Origin: an uncultured Chryseobacterium sp.
GTDB lineage: Bacteria; Bacteroidota; Bacteroidia; Flavobacteriales; Weeksellaceae
Assembly: GCA_913778085.1 (NCBI GenBank)
Contig: CAJYXJ010000038.1
Coordinates: forward strand, 18,049-82,048
Direction: 5' to 3'
DNA length: 64,000 nt
The first letter of the stretch is position 1; each line of letters starts with the position of its first letter. This document shows, in pieces, positions 37,099-46,520 of this stretch. The position numbers were made by a program, and so were the translations under genes. The notes below the pieces were generated by a model. That model worked only from the letters and a program-made list of their open reading frames with translations. It had not been told where the DNA came from and searched no databases.

Positions 37099-37539
37099 TT
37101 AGAGCTTGATGGCTGCATCAGGCTGGTCATTTTCGGAAAGATTAAAAATTTTCCCTAATTTTTGAGAGGCATTTACAAAGGATATAAAAACACAGAGGCC
37201 GGAAATTTCATGATCGGTAAAATATTCACGAAGCATGTCAAAATGAGCGGGTAAAATAGATTTATGATCTTTGCAGAAAAGCTCGGCAAATGCTACGGCT
37301 ATGGAAATTTTCATCTGCGATACATCAAAATCCGGTCTTCCGGCTTTTACCATACAATATTCACAGCCGTTTTCAAATGCCATTGCTCGACGGATCTGCT
37401 CAAGCATATTCCTATCCTGAATATGTCCGCCCCACAAGATTTCTTCCAGGCGGTTCCAGTAAGATAAGATTTCCGGATTATAGCCAATCAGTTTTTCAAA
37501 AGGAGTGTTTCCGTTTTTGGAAAAAGATATTGTTGTCAT
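37099..37539 (-). CDS. AhpD-like / carboxymuconolactone-decarboxylase-family protein
   Basis: 146 residues from ATG 37539 (a longer frame to 37569 is possible). All-helical with the redox motif GCEYCMVKAG, matching the CxxC of AhpD-like proteins. The His three residues after the second Cys of classical AhpD is replaced by Lys-Ala. It may act as a thiol peroxidase or reductase. Divergent from an Lrp-type regulator that may control it. Confidence 0.75.
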   Translation of the reverse strand: MTTISFSKNGNTPFEKLIGYNPEILSYWNRLEEILWGGHIQDRNMLEQIRRAMAFENGCEYCMVKAGRPDFDVSQMKISIAVAFAELFCKDHKSILPAHFDMLREYFTDHEISGLCVFISFVNASQKLGKIFNLSENDQPDAAIKL

Positions 37540-37612
37540 AGGTATTGTTTTATCGAATACAAAATTCATTAATATTATCCCTTCTTCAAAACGGATTTTA
37601 TGGGTAAAGTAT

Positions 37613-37620
37613 TAAATTTG
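37613..37620 (+). promoter_or_regulatory. -7 box (TAAATTTG) of lrp-type gene
   Basis: Exact TAnnTTTG 32 bp before the GTG start at 37653. Confidence 0.45.
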
Positions 37621-37652
37621 CATTGAATTAATGGTATTTAAAGTATTTTTCA

Positions 37653-38093
37653 GTGAAAATAATATTAGATGATTTCGATTGCCGGATTTTACAGGTTCTG
37701 ACTGAAAATTCCAGGTTAAGCTATGCGGAAATAGGGCGTCAGATTTCCCTGTCCCAGTCTGCGACTAAAGAAAGAGTTCAGAATCTTGTTGATCGCGGTG
37801 TTATTAAGCAGTTTACGGTTGAGGTCGATTATGAAAAACTGGGCTATCCGCTGAAGGTGGTCATCAGCCTGAAATTTAAAAATGATGAATTCCGAAGGTT
37901 TATCAGTAACATACATCAATTTCCGGAAATCCTCAGCTGTAAAAGGGTAACGGGCGAATCCTGTCTTATCACCGAGTGCGTTCTGAAAGACAGCCGGCAC
38001 CTGGAGCAGCTCATCGACCGGCTGATTTCTTACGGAATTCCTACCACAGCGATCCAGCTTTCCGAAATTAAAACAAAACCTTTTTTTGAGTAA
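37653..38093 (+). CDS. Lrp/AsnC family transcriptional regulator
   Basis: 146 residues with a GTG start; no in-frame ATG precedes it. N-terminal HTH (DDFDCRILQVLTENSRLSYA, GRQISLSQSATKERVQNLVD) and C-terminal RAM ligand-binding domain (~65-140). Probably an octameric amino-acid-responsive regulator. Divergent from the AhpD-like gene across a 113-bp region. Confidence 0.92.
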   Translation: MKIILDDFDCRILQVLTENSRLSYAEIGRQISLSQSATKERVQNLVDRGVIKQFTVEVDYEKLGYPLKVVISLKFKNDEFRRFISNIHQFPEILSCKRVTGESCLITECVLKDSRHLEQLIDRLISYGIPTTAIQLSEIKTKPFFE

Positions 38094-38124
38094 TCCAAAG
38101 GGAATAGGTTGGAGAGGAAAGCTT

Positions 38125-38724
38125 TCAGGTGGCCCAGCCTACGGATTTTTTCCAGGCTTCCATTTCTTCGTTTCTTTGCTTCAGATCTGCCGGCGGATGT
38201 TGGTTTTCGTCCAGGGCACGGCTTCTGATAAGGGCAGTCTGGTCTTCCAGTAAATTCAGACCGAGTGATTTTCGTCTTTCGTTAACCTTGTTCAGATCAT
38301 CATAAACATTCGGGCTCAATTGTCCGTTTTCGTCCCAATCAAACTGGGTTCCGTAGAGCTGTGGCCTGTCTTCAAAAACCGCGATCCTGTCGGCCAGATA
38401 TGCCATACTGATCTTTTCAGCTTGCGTTTTGGAATCTGAATTTTCAAGCAGCATAAGACATTTCCTCATAAAAGCAGGGTTGCCAATCGAATGCTGTATC
38501 ACAAGCCAGGCCGCTTCAGAAGCTTCTGTGCCCACTTTTTCAGCAGTAGGGAACCCGATATGATCTATGATTCCTTCCAGTATTTCCGCATTTTTACTAT
38601 GAATTTCCTGCATCGATTTATGATAGCCGTTCCCCAGTTCTCCGCTGCGGATCAAGTGATCCCGCAGTTGCAGATCAGTATTTTTAAGACCTATTATTTT
38701 TTCGGCTAATTTTTTAAAATCCAT
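38125..38724 (-). CDS. DUF6624-like protein
   Basis: 199 residues, cytoplasmic. Conserved blocks I associate with DUF6624: IHSKNAEILEGIIDHIGFPT, VGTEASEAAWLVIQHSIGNP, DRIAVFEDRPQLYGTQFDWD, NERRKSLGL. Biochemical function unknown. First of a long series of minus-strand accessory genes; 8 bp downstream of the GNAT gene, so probably co-transcribed. Confidence 0.75.
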   Translation of the reverse strand: MDFKKLAEKIIGLKNTDLQLRDHLIRSGELGNGYHKSMQEIHSKNAEILEGIIDHIGFPTAEKVGTEASEAAWLVIQHSIGNPAFMRKCLMLLENSDSKTQAEKISMAYLADRIAVFEDRPQLYGTQFDWDENGQLSPNVYDDLNKVNERRKSLGLNLLEDQTALIRSRALDENQHPPADLKQRNEEMEAWKKSVGWAT

Positions 38725-38732
38725 GAGATAAT

Positions 38733-39260
38733 TTAGTATTCCTGATAAAAGTTATTTCTGCATATGGCATATACCAGCTCATCCTCTAATGCACCGTTCT
38801 TGATAAGTATCTTCTCAAAACGTGCTTCCAGTACAAATCCGTTTTTTTCCAGGACTTTCTGGGATGCTGTATTGCTGCCGAACGGGCGTGCAAAAATACG
38901 GTCGATTTCATCATAATTCCGGAAAGTGAAATCCAGGGTCTGCCGGATGGCCCGGCTGATGATTCCCATTCCCCAGAAAGGTTCTCCCATCCAGTAGCCG
39001 AGCTCTGCGTTCTTCCGGTGGATGTCGTGTTGAGGATGGATCCCGATACCGCCAGCCGCTTCGCCATCGACCTCAATGGCGAAAATGTGAGCCTCCTCCG
39101 TGGTAGTGGCAAACTCAATAAACCTCATGCCATCCGCTTCCGAATAAGGATGCGGAAACATATCGGTCATGTTTCTGGCAATGCTGAAGTTATCGGCAAA
39201 TTTAACGAGACTGCCAAGATCTTCCTTTTTCCAGAATCTCAGCTTGAATTCTTTTTCCAT
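38733..39260 (-). CDS. GNAT family N-acetyltransferase (RimJ/RimL-like)
   Basis: 175 residues from ATG 39260; the longer frame to 39347 adds a poorly conserved leader. Fold blocks: KLRFWKKEDLGSLVKFADN, AIEVDGEAAGGIGIHPQHD, acetyl-CoA-binding AELGYWMGEPFWGMGIISRA, ARPFGSNTASQKVLEKNGF. Transfers acetyl from acetyl-CoA to an amine; target unknown. Lies 8 bp upstream of the DUF6624 gene. Confidence 0.92.
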   Translation of the reverse strand: MEKEFKLRFWKKEDLGSLVKFADNFSIARNMTDMFPHPYSEADGMRFIEFATTTEEAHIFAIEVDGEAAGGIGIHPQHDIHRKNAELGYWMGEPFWGMGIISRAIRQTLDFTFRNYDEIDRIFARPFGSNTASQKVLEKNGFVLEARFEKILIKNGALEDELVYAICRNNFYQEY

Positions 39261-39470
39261 ATCAATTTTCTTTAAAAGCAAATGTAGGAAATCTAAACGT
39301 CCTGCCTTTTTGACATTGAAATAAATTTCCGCTGGATTTTCCTGCAAAGTTACCCGTTAATAACCAGTCTTTAAAACAAAAAATTTGAAACGGCTGTGGC
39401 CAAATCTGTAAAATTCACAGTTTTAAAGGATACTTCTTCAACTAAATCTATCGTTTAGGGTAGGCTGATT

Positions 39471-39827
39471 TTATTCAATAATTAATTTCACATACGTTTT
39501 GCCATCTTCTCCTTCTACTTCGATATTATACACCCTTTTACCGATAACGGTTTTTAAAAACTCACGGAGATCCTCCGGATCGCCGGCAAATTCAAGACTC
39601 ATATATTGTGATTCAATCCTGTCAGGATTTATAAAGCCGGAAATATACAGGCTGAACCGATCCAGCAGATCTTCCAGAGGATACTGGGAATCTTCATCTG
39701 CTTCCAGTTCAAAGCTGAGGGCGGTAACGTAAGTATCTTCTTCCTTATTTCTGTAAATATGATCATCAAAGGATTCATAGACCGGAGTGTTATATCTGTC
39801 GAGGATGATGGATCTGAGGTTTTTCAT
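39471..39827 (-). CDS. Hypothetical protein
   Basis: 118 residues from ATG 39827 (an upstream extension is possible). Acidic, soluble, mixed alpha/beta. No recognised family. Its start is 85 bp downstream of the helicase stop on the same strand. Resembles small immunity-type proteins in size and charge, which is not a functional claim. Confidence 0.6.
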   Translation of the reverse strand: MKNLRSIILDRYNTPVYESFDDHIYRNKEEDTYVTALSFELEADEDSQYPLEDLLDRFSLYISGFINPDRIESQYMSLEFAGDPEDLREFLKTVIGKRVYNIEVEGEDGKTYVKLIIE

Positions 39828-39911
39828 TGCGGAAATATTTAATTTTATACTGGCAGAAAGAGCTTCCGGTATCGGCTGCATTCTTCCGGTCATTTTCGGG
39901 TTCAACTTAAT

Positions 39912-41690
39912 TTAATAGAAATGTTCAAGGTCCAGTTTTTTGATCCGGGCAACGATAGCACCTTTCGTTCTTCCCAGGTGGTCGGCGATTTCCTTAATCG
40001 GGCAACCGTCTCTGAACATGCCGGCAAGTTCATCGTCTTCATCCTGAGTCCAGGGCTTGTAGGCTCCTTTGTGAGTTGTACGGATCTGATCTATCGTATA
40101 GGCTTTCTCTTTTTTGTCCTTCGTTTTGACAGGAATATTTTTATTTAAAGGTTCTTCATTTTCATTTTTCACTTTTACGATATGGACATGTTCTGATTCT
40201 AAATTAAAGGTGTCCGGCAGCAGAGTTTCAGGAATGAAAAGATCTGTTTTGGCTCTCGTTACGGCAACATACAGCAGATTAATCTCTTCATTGAGCTTCG
40301 GAATGCTGAGTTCAAAATTCTGACGGTCTTCCTTAAGTTTATCCAGTCTTTTTTCGGAAATAAAATCATTTACCAGTTCTACCGAATCGTATTCCATGCC
40401 TTTGCAGCGGTGAACGGTTGAGAAAATCATATCCGCATCTTCTTTCCTGTTGTTACCGACATGTCTTTTCTTGATGGTATTGATGATTTCCGGAACTTCA
40501 TTTTCATATTCTTTGATAATTTCGACCATCAGGGAAAGCTGCACATCTTCTGTTTTTTCAATATAGTCTTCCAGCTCGGCCAGGTCTTTCATGGAACGGA
40601 TCAGCTCATCTTTGATAAGGTGACGCTTGTTGCTGTAGAGGTTCAGCACATCATAAAGCGATGCGCCGTCATCGGCATAGGTGTAGGAACTGATATTTCC
40701 TTCAAAATAAATCTGTCTGGATCTTTTATTTTCCGTAACATATTCGATGGCTTTGAGCAGCAGCCCGAGATTGGTTCTCGCCAGGATTGCCCTTGTTTTC
40801 ATTTGTTTTCTGCTTCCTGCCCCGGTAATGGAAACGGAGGTTTTAAAGTTTTCATCAAGATGACTTTTCAGTTCCAATATTTCCGAAGCCAGCCCGGCAA
40901 TATCCGGCCCGAACCGGAAGCTGGCAGAAAGATCATACGTCCTGAAATCTGCTTTCTCGAGGGAGTTGACGGCAAAACGCCAGCCATAGATCTGCTGATG
41001 GGTGTCGCCAACGATTACCTTTACCGCTCTCTGTTTAAAGAAAAGATCAAGCATGGCAGGAGAAGCGTCCTGGCCTTCATCAAAAAGGATATAATCGTAG
41101 CCGAGCTCCGGGTTCAGCAGTTGGAATTTCTTAAGGTAAAAATCATGGGTTACCTCAATTTCCCCTTTGTCCATTTTACTCAGCAGCAGCCTTGTCTGGC
41201 CAATAATATAATCGTAGAACGCTGAAACGAATGCTCTGGCTTTCGGATCGGTCACGGTGTCTAGGTAATTCAGGTCTTGGACTTTCCGTTTATCGCTGTT
41301 GCAGAAATAGGCAATGCATTTGTTGATGTGGTTGGCGACGATGTATTCCGCATGTTTTTCCCCATTGCCCTGCAGGTTGAGCAATGCGGCAATCTCATGG
41401 GTTTTGTAGCCCTGCGCCCGTACTTTGTAATTGTGCCCGAAAACAATATGCCGGAAAGCCAGAGAATGGGCGGTTTCTACCCTTACATTATGAAGTCCTT
41501 TATCGGCAAATTTTTTAGCCGCTTCTATCCGTACCGCTTTATTGAACACAAGATAGAGGATTTTGCTTTCGGCGGGACGTGTCGCGGCATACTCAATAAC
41601 GGTGGTGGTTTTTCCCGATCCGGCTACGGCGTTGATCTTAATATTCCCGGATGAGTTGATAATGTCTTGCTGCTCTTTTGTTAATTTCAT
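39912..41690 (-). CDS. SF1 (UvrD-like) helicase with C-terminal Myb/SANT-like HTH
   Basis: 592 residues. Walker A AVAGSGKTTT (~21-30), Walker B/motif II YILFDEGQDAS, motif III VIVGDTHQQIYGWR, motif IV SASFRFG, motif V TVHRCKGMEYDSVELVND and motif VI LLYVAVTRAKTDL identify a UvrD/Rep superfamily 1A helicase; the motif II form DEGQ is like those of F-box helicase-type enzymes. The last ~60 residues (AYKPWTQDEDDELAGMF, IKEIADHLGRTKGAIVARIK) form a Myb/SANT-like helix-turn-helix, probably for DNA contact. A DNA-repair or accessory role is likely. Confidence 0.88.
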   Translation of the reverse strand: MKLTKEQQDIINSSGNIKINAVAGSGKTTTVIEYAATRPAESKILYLVFNKAVRIEAAKKFADKGLHNVRVETAHSLAFRHIVFGHNYKVRAQGYKTHEIAALLNLQGNGEKHAEYIVANHINKCIAYFCNSDKRKVQDLNYLDTVTDPKARAFVSAFYDYIIGQTRLLLSKMDKGEIEVTHDFYLKKFQLLNPELGYDYILFDEGQDASPAMLDLFFKQRAVKVIVGDTHQQIYGWRFAVNSLEKADFRTYDLSASFRFGPDIAGLASEILELKSHLDENFKTSVSITGAGSRKQMKTRAILARTNLGLLLKAIEYVTENKRSRQIYFEGNISSYTYADDGASLYDVLNLYSNKRHLIKDELIRSMKDLAELEDYIEKTEDVQLSLMVEIIKEYENEVPEIINTIKKRHVGNNRKEDADMIFSTVHRCKGMEYDSVELVNDFISEKRLDKLKEDRQNFELSIPKLNEEINLLYVAVTRAKTDLFIPETLLPDTFNLESEHVHIVKVKNENEEPLNKNIPVKTKDKKEKAYTIDQIRTTHKGAYKPWTQDEDDELAGMFRDGCPIKEIADHLGRTKGAIVARIKKLDLEHFY

Positions 41691-41711
41691 CAGTTGTGTG
41701 TTTTTTATTGC

Positions 41712-42317
41712 TTACTCCATAAATTCTTCATTGATAAAGTCAAAGCCTTTAGCCATAAGCATTTTCAGATAATCTTCAAAGCTATCGGCAATGACTGTAA
41801 ATTCATCCGGGTCGTGAACAAACCTTACGATCTGGCCTTTCGTTCCTTTTTCCGACGGACTGAAATCGATAAACAACTGCGAAGTTCCGCCATTGTTCAT
41901 GCAGTCTGAAAAATGGAGCCATTTCAAATCTTTTACCGTATTGGTAATCTTTTCGTCTACCTCCACCTCATCATATTCCCGCCCGATATAATCTTTATAA
42001 TACCTTGCTGCCAGATCCCGGTTTTCAATTATTTCACCGGAAGCCAGCAGGTAATAGGGGTATTCTGGTATATCCGAACCAAGGAAGTAGAATGCTGTTT
42101 TCTCTCCCTCATATTCCCGCCAATAGGTGCCGTCTGCATATTTAAGAAGATCCATCAGTGCACCAGGAATTTCGGGATAAAGCTGTTTCAGTTGTTGAAT
42201 ATTTTCTTGGGCAAGGCCATGTTTTATTTTCTCAAAATGCTCCCAGCTTTCTTTTCCATGATTTTCAAAATAGGTCTTTTTCAATCCTGTAATGTACTGT
42301 TCTGCGATAGGATTCAT
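41712..42317 (-). CDS. SMI1/KNR4 family protein
   Basis: 201 residues. Central SMI1/KNR4 (SUKH) features: IQQLKQLYPEIPGALMDLLKYADGT, then the FYFLGS strand and ENRDLAARYY. SUKH proteins are frequent immunity proteins against contact-dependent toxins in bacteria, but no partner toxin is nearby. Stands between the helicase and TPR genes on the same strand. Confidence 0.82.
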   Translation of the reverse strand: MNPIAEQYITGLKKTYFENHGKESWEHFEKIKHGLAQENIQQLKQLYPEIPGALMDLLKYADGTYWREYEGEKTAFYFLGSDIPEYPYYLLASGEIIENRDLAARYYKDYIGREYDEVEVDEKITNTVKDLKWLHFSDCMNNGGTSQLFIDFSPSEKGTKGQIVRFVHDPDEFTVIADSFEDYLKMLMAKGFDFINEEFME

Positions 42318-42392
42318 TTTTTATTTTAAATGTACGGAATTCTTTTCTGGTGAGTTTTAAAATATCTTTTTATGTAGCCCGGTGATAAAGAA

Positions 42393-43739
42393 TTATTTTG
42401 TAAGTTGTATAAATTCAGGATCGGTAAAAAGATTCTGAAGCTCCGGGAAGCTGCGGGCATCTTCTTTCAGGGCAGGTTCCAGCTCAAACGTTGTCTTTAA
42501 TAATTCGAGACATTCGGCTGTTTTTCCCTGGCTGTTTTTCATAATGGCCATCTGGTAATAGTTCCAGGAAAACGGCTGTACGGTATTGAGCTGGCTGTAC
42601 AGCTGTATGGCTTCGTCGTATTTCCCGATTCCTTTTAGATAAAGGCCTTTGTTGTACTTAAGCTGGTATTTTGCTTCCTCACCGGATTCATTTTCTATGC
42701 GGTCAAACTGCTTAAGCGCCTCTTCTTCAGGGAGCATATACATAGTATCTACCATAAGCTGAATGGTGACGTGTTCCGAATAATATTTTTTAAACAGTTC
42801 CCTTACAGACCTTACGGCATCCTCGATACGGTTTTCTTTCTGGTAATACTGAATGATAAATATGAGCGCATTGGGATTTTGAGGATCGTTTGCCAGCACA
42901 TCTTTTATATTCAGGATAAATTTATCTTCATCGATTTTTCCTTCCTGAAAAAGTTCGAAAACAAAGTCTACTTTATTTTCCAGGATCTGTGGATGTCCCG
43001 GCTCCAGCTCCAGGGCTTTATTGGTAAAGAACAAGGCCTTTTCGGTATCATTCTTCAGCCCGTAAATTTTTCCTTTGTTGGCATAGGCCAAGGTTGCGTT
43101 TTCATCAAGTTCTATCGCTTTATCGAAGAGCTCCAATGCGTTATCCAGATCACCCCTGTCCATCTGGTAGGCTCCATATCCGATATAGCGGTCGATCTGA
43201 TCCTGGTCCGTATTTCCTCTGGTATGTTCAGGATTGGGCGTAATTTTAATTTCCGAGATAACTCCACTGTCCAGATCCGCCTGAAAATCGTTAACCATTT
43301 GTGTGTTTTTTTCCTGTAATGCCACAACGATCTCTTCCGACTGCTTTCTGCTGAGCCCTTCTTTAAACAGTTCATGCCGAACCACCTCATACCGGTGATT
43401 GTTCTGAAAATACAACTGCTGTGCATGATCCAGGATTTTTGTCCGATACGCTTCACTGTTGAAAAGATTTTTATCTATTCCCTGATCCTTGGGAGATGGG
43501 GCCTTCAGTTTCTCACCGGAAATTTCCTTTACTTTTTCAAGGATGATCTGCACCTGTTCGTCATTCAGCCCGACCTTTTTCATTTCATAAACCGCAATAT
43601 TCGGATTCATGTCATTTTCTTTCAGTTTCCATAAGGCCAGAGCGCAGGTATGATTCTGAAACTCTGCCGAGTTGAATTTTGCATTTTCGATGCCTGTGTT
43701 TTCCTGTTTTTTCTTCTTGAAAAAATCAAATAGTCCCAT
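42393..43739 (-). CDS. TPR-repeat protein
   Basis: 448 residues, cytoplasmic. N-terminus MGLFDFFKKKKQENTG is basic and amphipathic. Two or more helical hairpin motifs in the first 150 residues (EMKKVGLNDEQVQIILEKVK, ELFKEGLSRKQSEEIVVALQ) are followed by tetratricopeptide repeats at ~185-270 (YIGYGAYQMDRGDLDNALEL, LAYANKGKIYGLKNDTEKAL) and ~345-420. Likely a protein-interaction scaffold; partner unknown. Confidence 0.85.
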   Translation of the reverse strand: MGLFDFFKKKKQENTGIENAKFNSAEFQNHTCALALWKLKENDMNPNIAVYEMKKVGLNDEQVQIILEKVKEISGEKLKAPSPKDQGIDKNLFNSEAYRTKILDHAQQLYFQNNHRYEVVRHELFKEGLSRKQSEEIVVALQEKNTQMVNDFQADLDSGVISEIKITPNPEHTRGNTDQDQIDRYIGYGAYQMDRGDLDNALELFDKAIELDENATLAYANKGKIYGLKNDTEKALFFTNKALELEPGHPQILENKVDFVFELFQEGKIDEDKFILNIKDVLANDPQNPNALIFIIQYYQKENRIEDAVRSVRELFKKYYSEHVTIQLMVDTMYMLPEEEALKQFDRIENESGEEAKYQLKYNKGLYLKGIGKYDEAIQLYSQLNTVQPFSWNYYQMAIMKNSQGKTAECLELLKTTFELEPALKEDARSFPELQNLFTDPEFIQLTK

Positions 43740-43837
43740 TGGTTCTTAAGTTTTGTTTTAAAAAATTACGGTAATTTTTAGTGAAATTTTACCTGAATTG
43801 TATACGATGAAGAATACGTGTTAAAGTCTGTTTAAAT

Positions 43838-44428
43838 TTAGTTTTCTTTTTCAAAACGGAAGCCCTGTGCCTGCAGGTACTCGTCGAGGTCTACCTCAAA
43901 CGGAAGGTAATAGCCGTTATCGAGGTCATATACAGTACTGCTGGAATCGGAAGCTTCCAAAAAGCCAAGAACTTTTGAGCGGGTCTGTTCTTTGGCCTTT
44001 TTCCAGCACTGTCTCAGGAATTCATGTTCCAGTCCGGACTGGTTTTCCCAATAACCACTCGTATCCAGCCTGTTGTCTGTATTCAGTTGTCCGGTGTACT
44101 GGATGTCGTTTTCATCCAGGACTTTCCGGCAAAGGTCCTGAAGGTCTGCCTGCGTATACTCTCTAAAACCATGTTCATTCAGGTGAATTTCAGCAATGTG
44201 AACGGTTTTGTCGGGCGCGTAATAGGCGTAGTTCGGCATGGCAAAAAGGAAGCTTAAAGGGCTCGCGGCGTAATAATACAGGCCGATCACTTCTACTTTC
44301 CGGTCATCTTCCCTGAAAGTGTCGGTTGAGTTTAAAACCTTTATCAGAAAATCCGTGACTGCTTTTTCCCTGGGGAAGAGGATGGTTTCCTGAAAGGCTT
44401 CATCTATTTTTGCTTCTAAATTCTTCAT
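43838..44428 (-). CDS. Hypothetical protein
   Basis: 196 residues, soluble and acidic. No family I can name. Contains an Ala/Tyr-rich central stretch (LYYYAASPLSFLFAMPNYAY). Lies on the accessory strand between the TPR and SUFU-domain genes, with 99 and 297 bp gaps, so it may have its own promoter. Confidence 0.6.
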   Translation of the reverse strand: MKNLEAKIDEAFQETILFPREKAVTDFLIKVLNSTDTFREDDRKVEVIGLYYYAASPLSFLFAMPNYAYYAPDKTVHIAEIHLNEHGFREYTQADLQDLCRKVLDENDIQYTGQLNTDNRLDTSGYWENQSGLEHEFLRQCWKKAKEQTRSKVLGFLEASDSSSTVYDLDNGYYLPFEVDLDEYLQAQGFRFEKEN

Positions 44429-44725
44429 TGTCGCTTCATTTTAAAACCTTAAAAGTAGGAAAAGGCTTTGGAAAATCGATGCAAGATTCAGATTATAATT
44501 GATTTCGTTTGAGGACCTGTATTATTTAACATTAAGAAATTAAGACATCTGGCTTTTAAAAATCAATTTACAAAGACCATTTTATTTATTTAATTCATTA
44601 ATATTGAGCAAAAGATTCCGTCGTGGTAAAAGTTAAGAATAAACAAAGTTTATTAGAATCAGGGAATTAAGCGTAAGAGATAGATCGTAAAAAATTCTGA
44701 GTTAAAATTTAAACAGGCCCTTACC
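44429..44725. other. Gene-free AT-rich gap
   Basis: 297 bp without open frame, hairpin or repeat that I can support. Confidence 0.5.
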
Positions 44726-45373
44726 TTACTTTCTTTTCAGATCGGTGATCAATAATGCATTGTCCCGTCGCAGCTTGTCTACCCGCTTTTTAGTTTCTGA
44801 AGGAGCCGGATTCTGTTCCAGCTGTTTAAATTCATCGGTAGTAAGGCCAACGATCTGTAAAAAGGAAACCTCTCCGTGCGGCGTATCTGTCTTTCCGAGT
44901 TCGGCATCGGGGACAAACGTTAGTGCCGTGATGTCGGTGTCGTAACCGATCCGGATCGGACCGTTGGCGGGAATCAGGTGGTATTCTTCAAACCATTTCC
45001 CGGACTGGAAAACGTATCGCGCCAGATTCTGAAGAAGATTGCATACCCAATGGATGTTGTCGTCTTCCTTTTCCATCTTTAGTCTGAAAGTGAGTTCAAA
45101 TCCGAATTTACTGAATTCCCCACCTACACTTTTTTCATTGTAATAGAGTTCGGAAAATCCGTAGGTCACAAAATGGAAATGTTTTTCCTGCTTTTCGCTT
45201 TTATAGACACTGATGCCATCCAGCGGGTCGTTGCCGCCTGCCACATAATGGAGTGGCGGTGCAAAATGAAGCGGTTCCTGCCCGGGATAGATTTTTTCCA
45301 GTTCCTGATCAATACATTCCCAGCCGACGGCGTCATCTTCGGTAAATTGTTTTCTGTATTCTTCTGCGTTCAT
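44726..45373 (-). CDS. Suppressor-of-fused (SUFU) domain protein
   Basis: 215 residues matching bacterial SUFU-domain proteins: GWECIDQELEKIYPGQEPLH at the start, LDGISVYKSEKQEKHFHFVT YG block, and GFELTFRLK (split here by description). Bacterial SUFU proteins are proposed immunity proteins in polymorphic toxin systems. No toxin gene is adjacent. The C-terminal ~30 residues form a basic helix. Confidence 0.85.
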   Translation of the reverse strand: MNAEEYRKQFTEDDAVGWECIDQELEKIYPGQEPLHFAPPLHYVAGGNDPLDGISVYKSEKQEKHFHFVTYGFSELYYNEKSVGGEFSKFGFELTFRLKMEKEDDNIHWVCNLLQNLARYVFQSGKWFEEYHLIPANGPIRIGYDTDITALTFVPDAELGKTDTPHGEVSFLQIVGLTTDEFKQLEQNPAPSETKKRVDKLRRDNALLITDLKRK

Positions 45374-45418
45374 TGGTGAGTTTTTGAGGAATTAAGATAT
45401 GGAAAAATGAACAAAGGT

Positions 45419-46456
45419 TTACAAGCCCATAAGATGAAGGGGAATAAATCTGTCTATTTCAGCCTGTATTCTTTCGCGGATCCATTCTTTTTCGCTTTGG
45501 GATAAGTCGTTTAGAAGATGGTTGTTGTTTTCATTGAAATCGGTAATTGCATCTTCCAGCAATTCGGTTTTGATTTCAGACATCCGATGCAGATTATCGA
45601 TATCCGGCTTTCCTATTTTTGAGACTGCACTTTTCAAACGGTTCAGGGTAATATAATTTCTAAGTTCTTCCAAAATAAACGATAAGTCTTCGGTTTTAGA
45701 GGAAATACTGGGAACAAATGACCATTTTTCAGCCTCATGAAATTTATTTTCTTCATCAAATTCAGGGTTTTTCAGTTTGACGATCGGTCTCAAAAACGAA
45801 GTGTGAACGGTCTGGTTAAATGGTTTTACCACGACACCTTCAATTAAATTGTCACTTATTTCAGGCAGATTGAATTCTTTGGGTACGGCAGAGTTGATCC
45901 TGATGTTAAAATTCAGGGCCTCATTGAATTTTCCAGTGAATAAAGGTTTCGCATAAAATATTCCGAACTTCTCGAAATAGCCGACTGCCGTTTCGTAATC
46001 AAGGTAATATTTGGAAGCGGTACCATCTGTTTCCAGAGCGATATCGAAAGCACAGAATTCAATGGAAGGCGTATAATATACTCCGGTCTGAATGGCATAA
46101 AGATCTTTTACAGGCTCAACTTCGGGATGGGGATATTTACCACCGAAGAGTTCACCATAAATGATGTATTTTTCAGCAACAATTTCGCTGCTCAGCTTTT
46201 CAAAAAGCCGTAGAATCCGGTCTTCCAATTTGTTAACCACAAGCTGAAAACCGAAAAAATCATCGGTCCACGAAAGATATTCTTTTCTTTTGGCAAATTT
46301 CAGGTTGCCTTTTTCATAGACGAAACTGAAGTTGGCGCCATGTACTTTTTCCGTGACTACCCATTTCAGCTTTTCCATTTGTGAAAAGTCGTTTTCGCTG
46401 AGTCCCAGCTTCTTTAAGCTGCTCGGCATTTTTTCATAGCCTGAGAATTCATTCAT
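45419..46456 (-). CDS. RNA ligase, T4 Rnl2-like
   Basis: 345 residues, covalent nucleotidyltransferase fold. Motif I KVHGANFSF (residues 37-45) with the adenylated Lys37; RKEYLSW in the motif Ia/Rnl2 region; motif III YGELFGGKY (~100-108); FCAFDIA (IIIa, ~134-140); motif IV EGVVVKP (206-212); motif V VKLKNP (~226-231). The C-terminal ~110 residues are helical, as in Rnl2-like enzymes. It should seal 3'-OH/5'-phosphate RNA ends using ATP, probably in RNA repair. It sits among accessory genes, with no obvious kinase/phosphatase partner beside it. Confidence 0.85.
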   Translation of the reverse strand: MNEFSGYEKMPSSLKKLGLSENDFSQMEKLKWVVTEKVHGANFSFVYEKGNLKFAKRKEYLSWTDDFFGFQLVVNKLEDRILRLFEKLSSEIVAEKYIIYGELFGGKYPHPEVEPVKDLYAIQTGVYYTPSIEFCAFDIALETDGTASKYYLDYETAVGYFEKFGIFYAKPLFTGKFNEALNFNIRINSAVPKEFNLPEISDNLIEGVVVKPFNQTVHTSFLRPIVKLKNPEFDEENKFHEAEKWSFVPSISSKTEDLSFILEELRNYITLNRLKSAVSKIGKPDIDNLHRMSEIKTELLEDAITDFNENNNHLLNDLSQSEKEWIRERIQAEIDRFIPLHLMGL

Positions 46457-46520
46457 TGTTTTAACTGATAAATATTTTTGTCACTTTTTGAAATCAAAGA
46501 TAGAATTAATCTGATTTTTC

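Noticed and set aside
40461-41225. 254-codon plus-strand open frame opposite the helicase gene
   Set aside because: It is fully antisense to a gene with all helicase motifs and has no recognisable domain; a by-product of codon usage.
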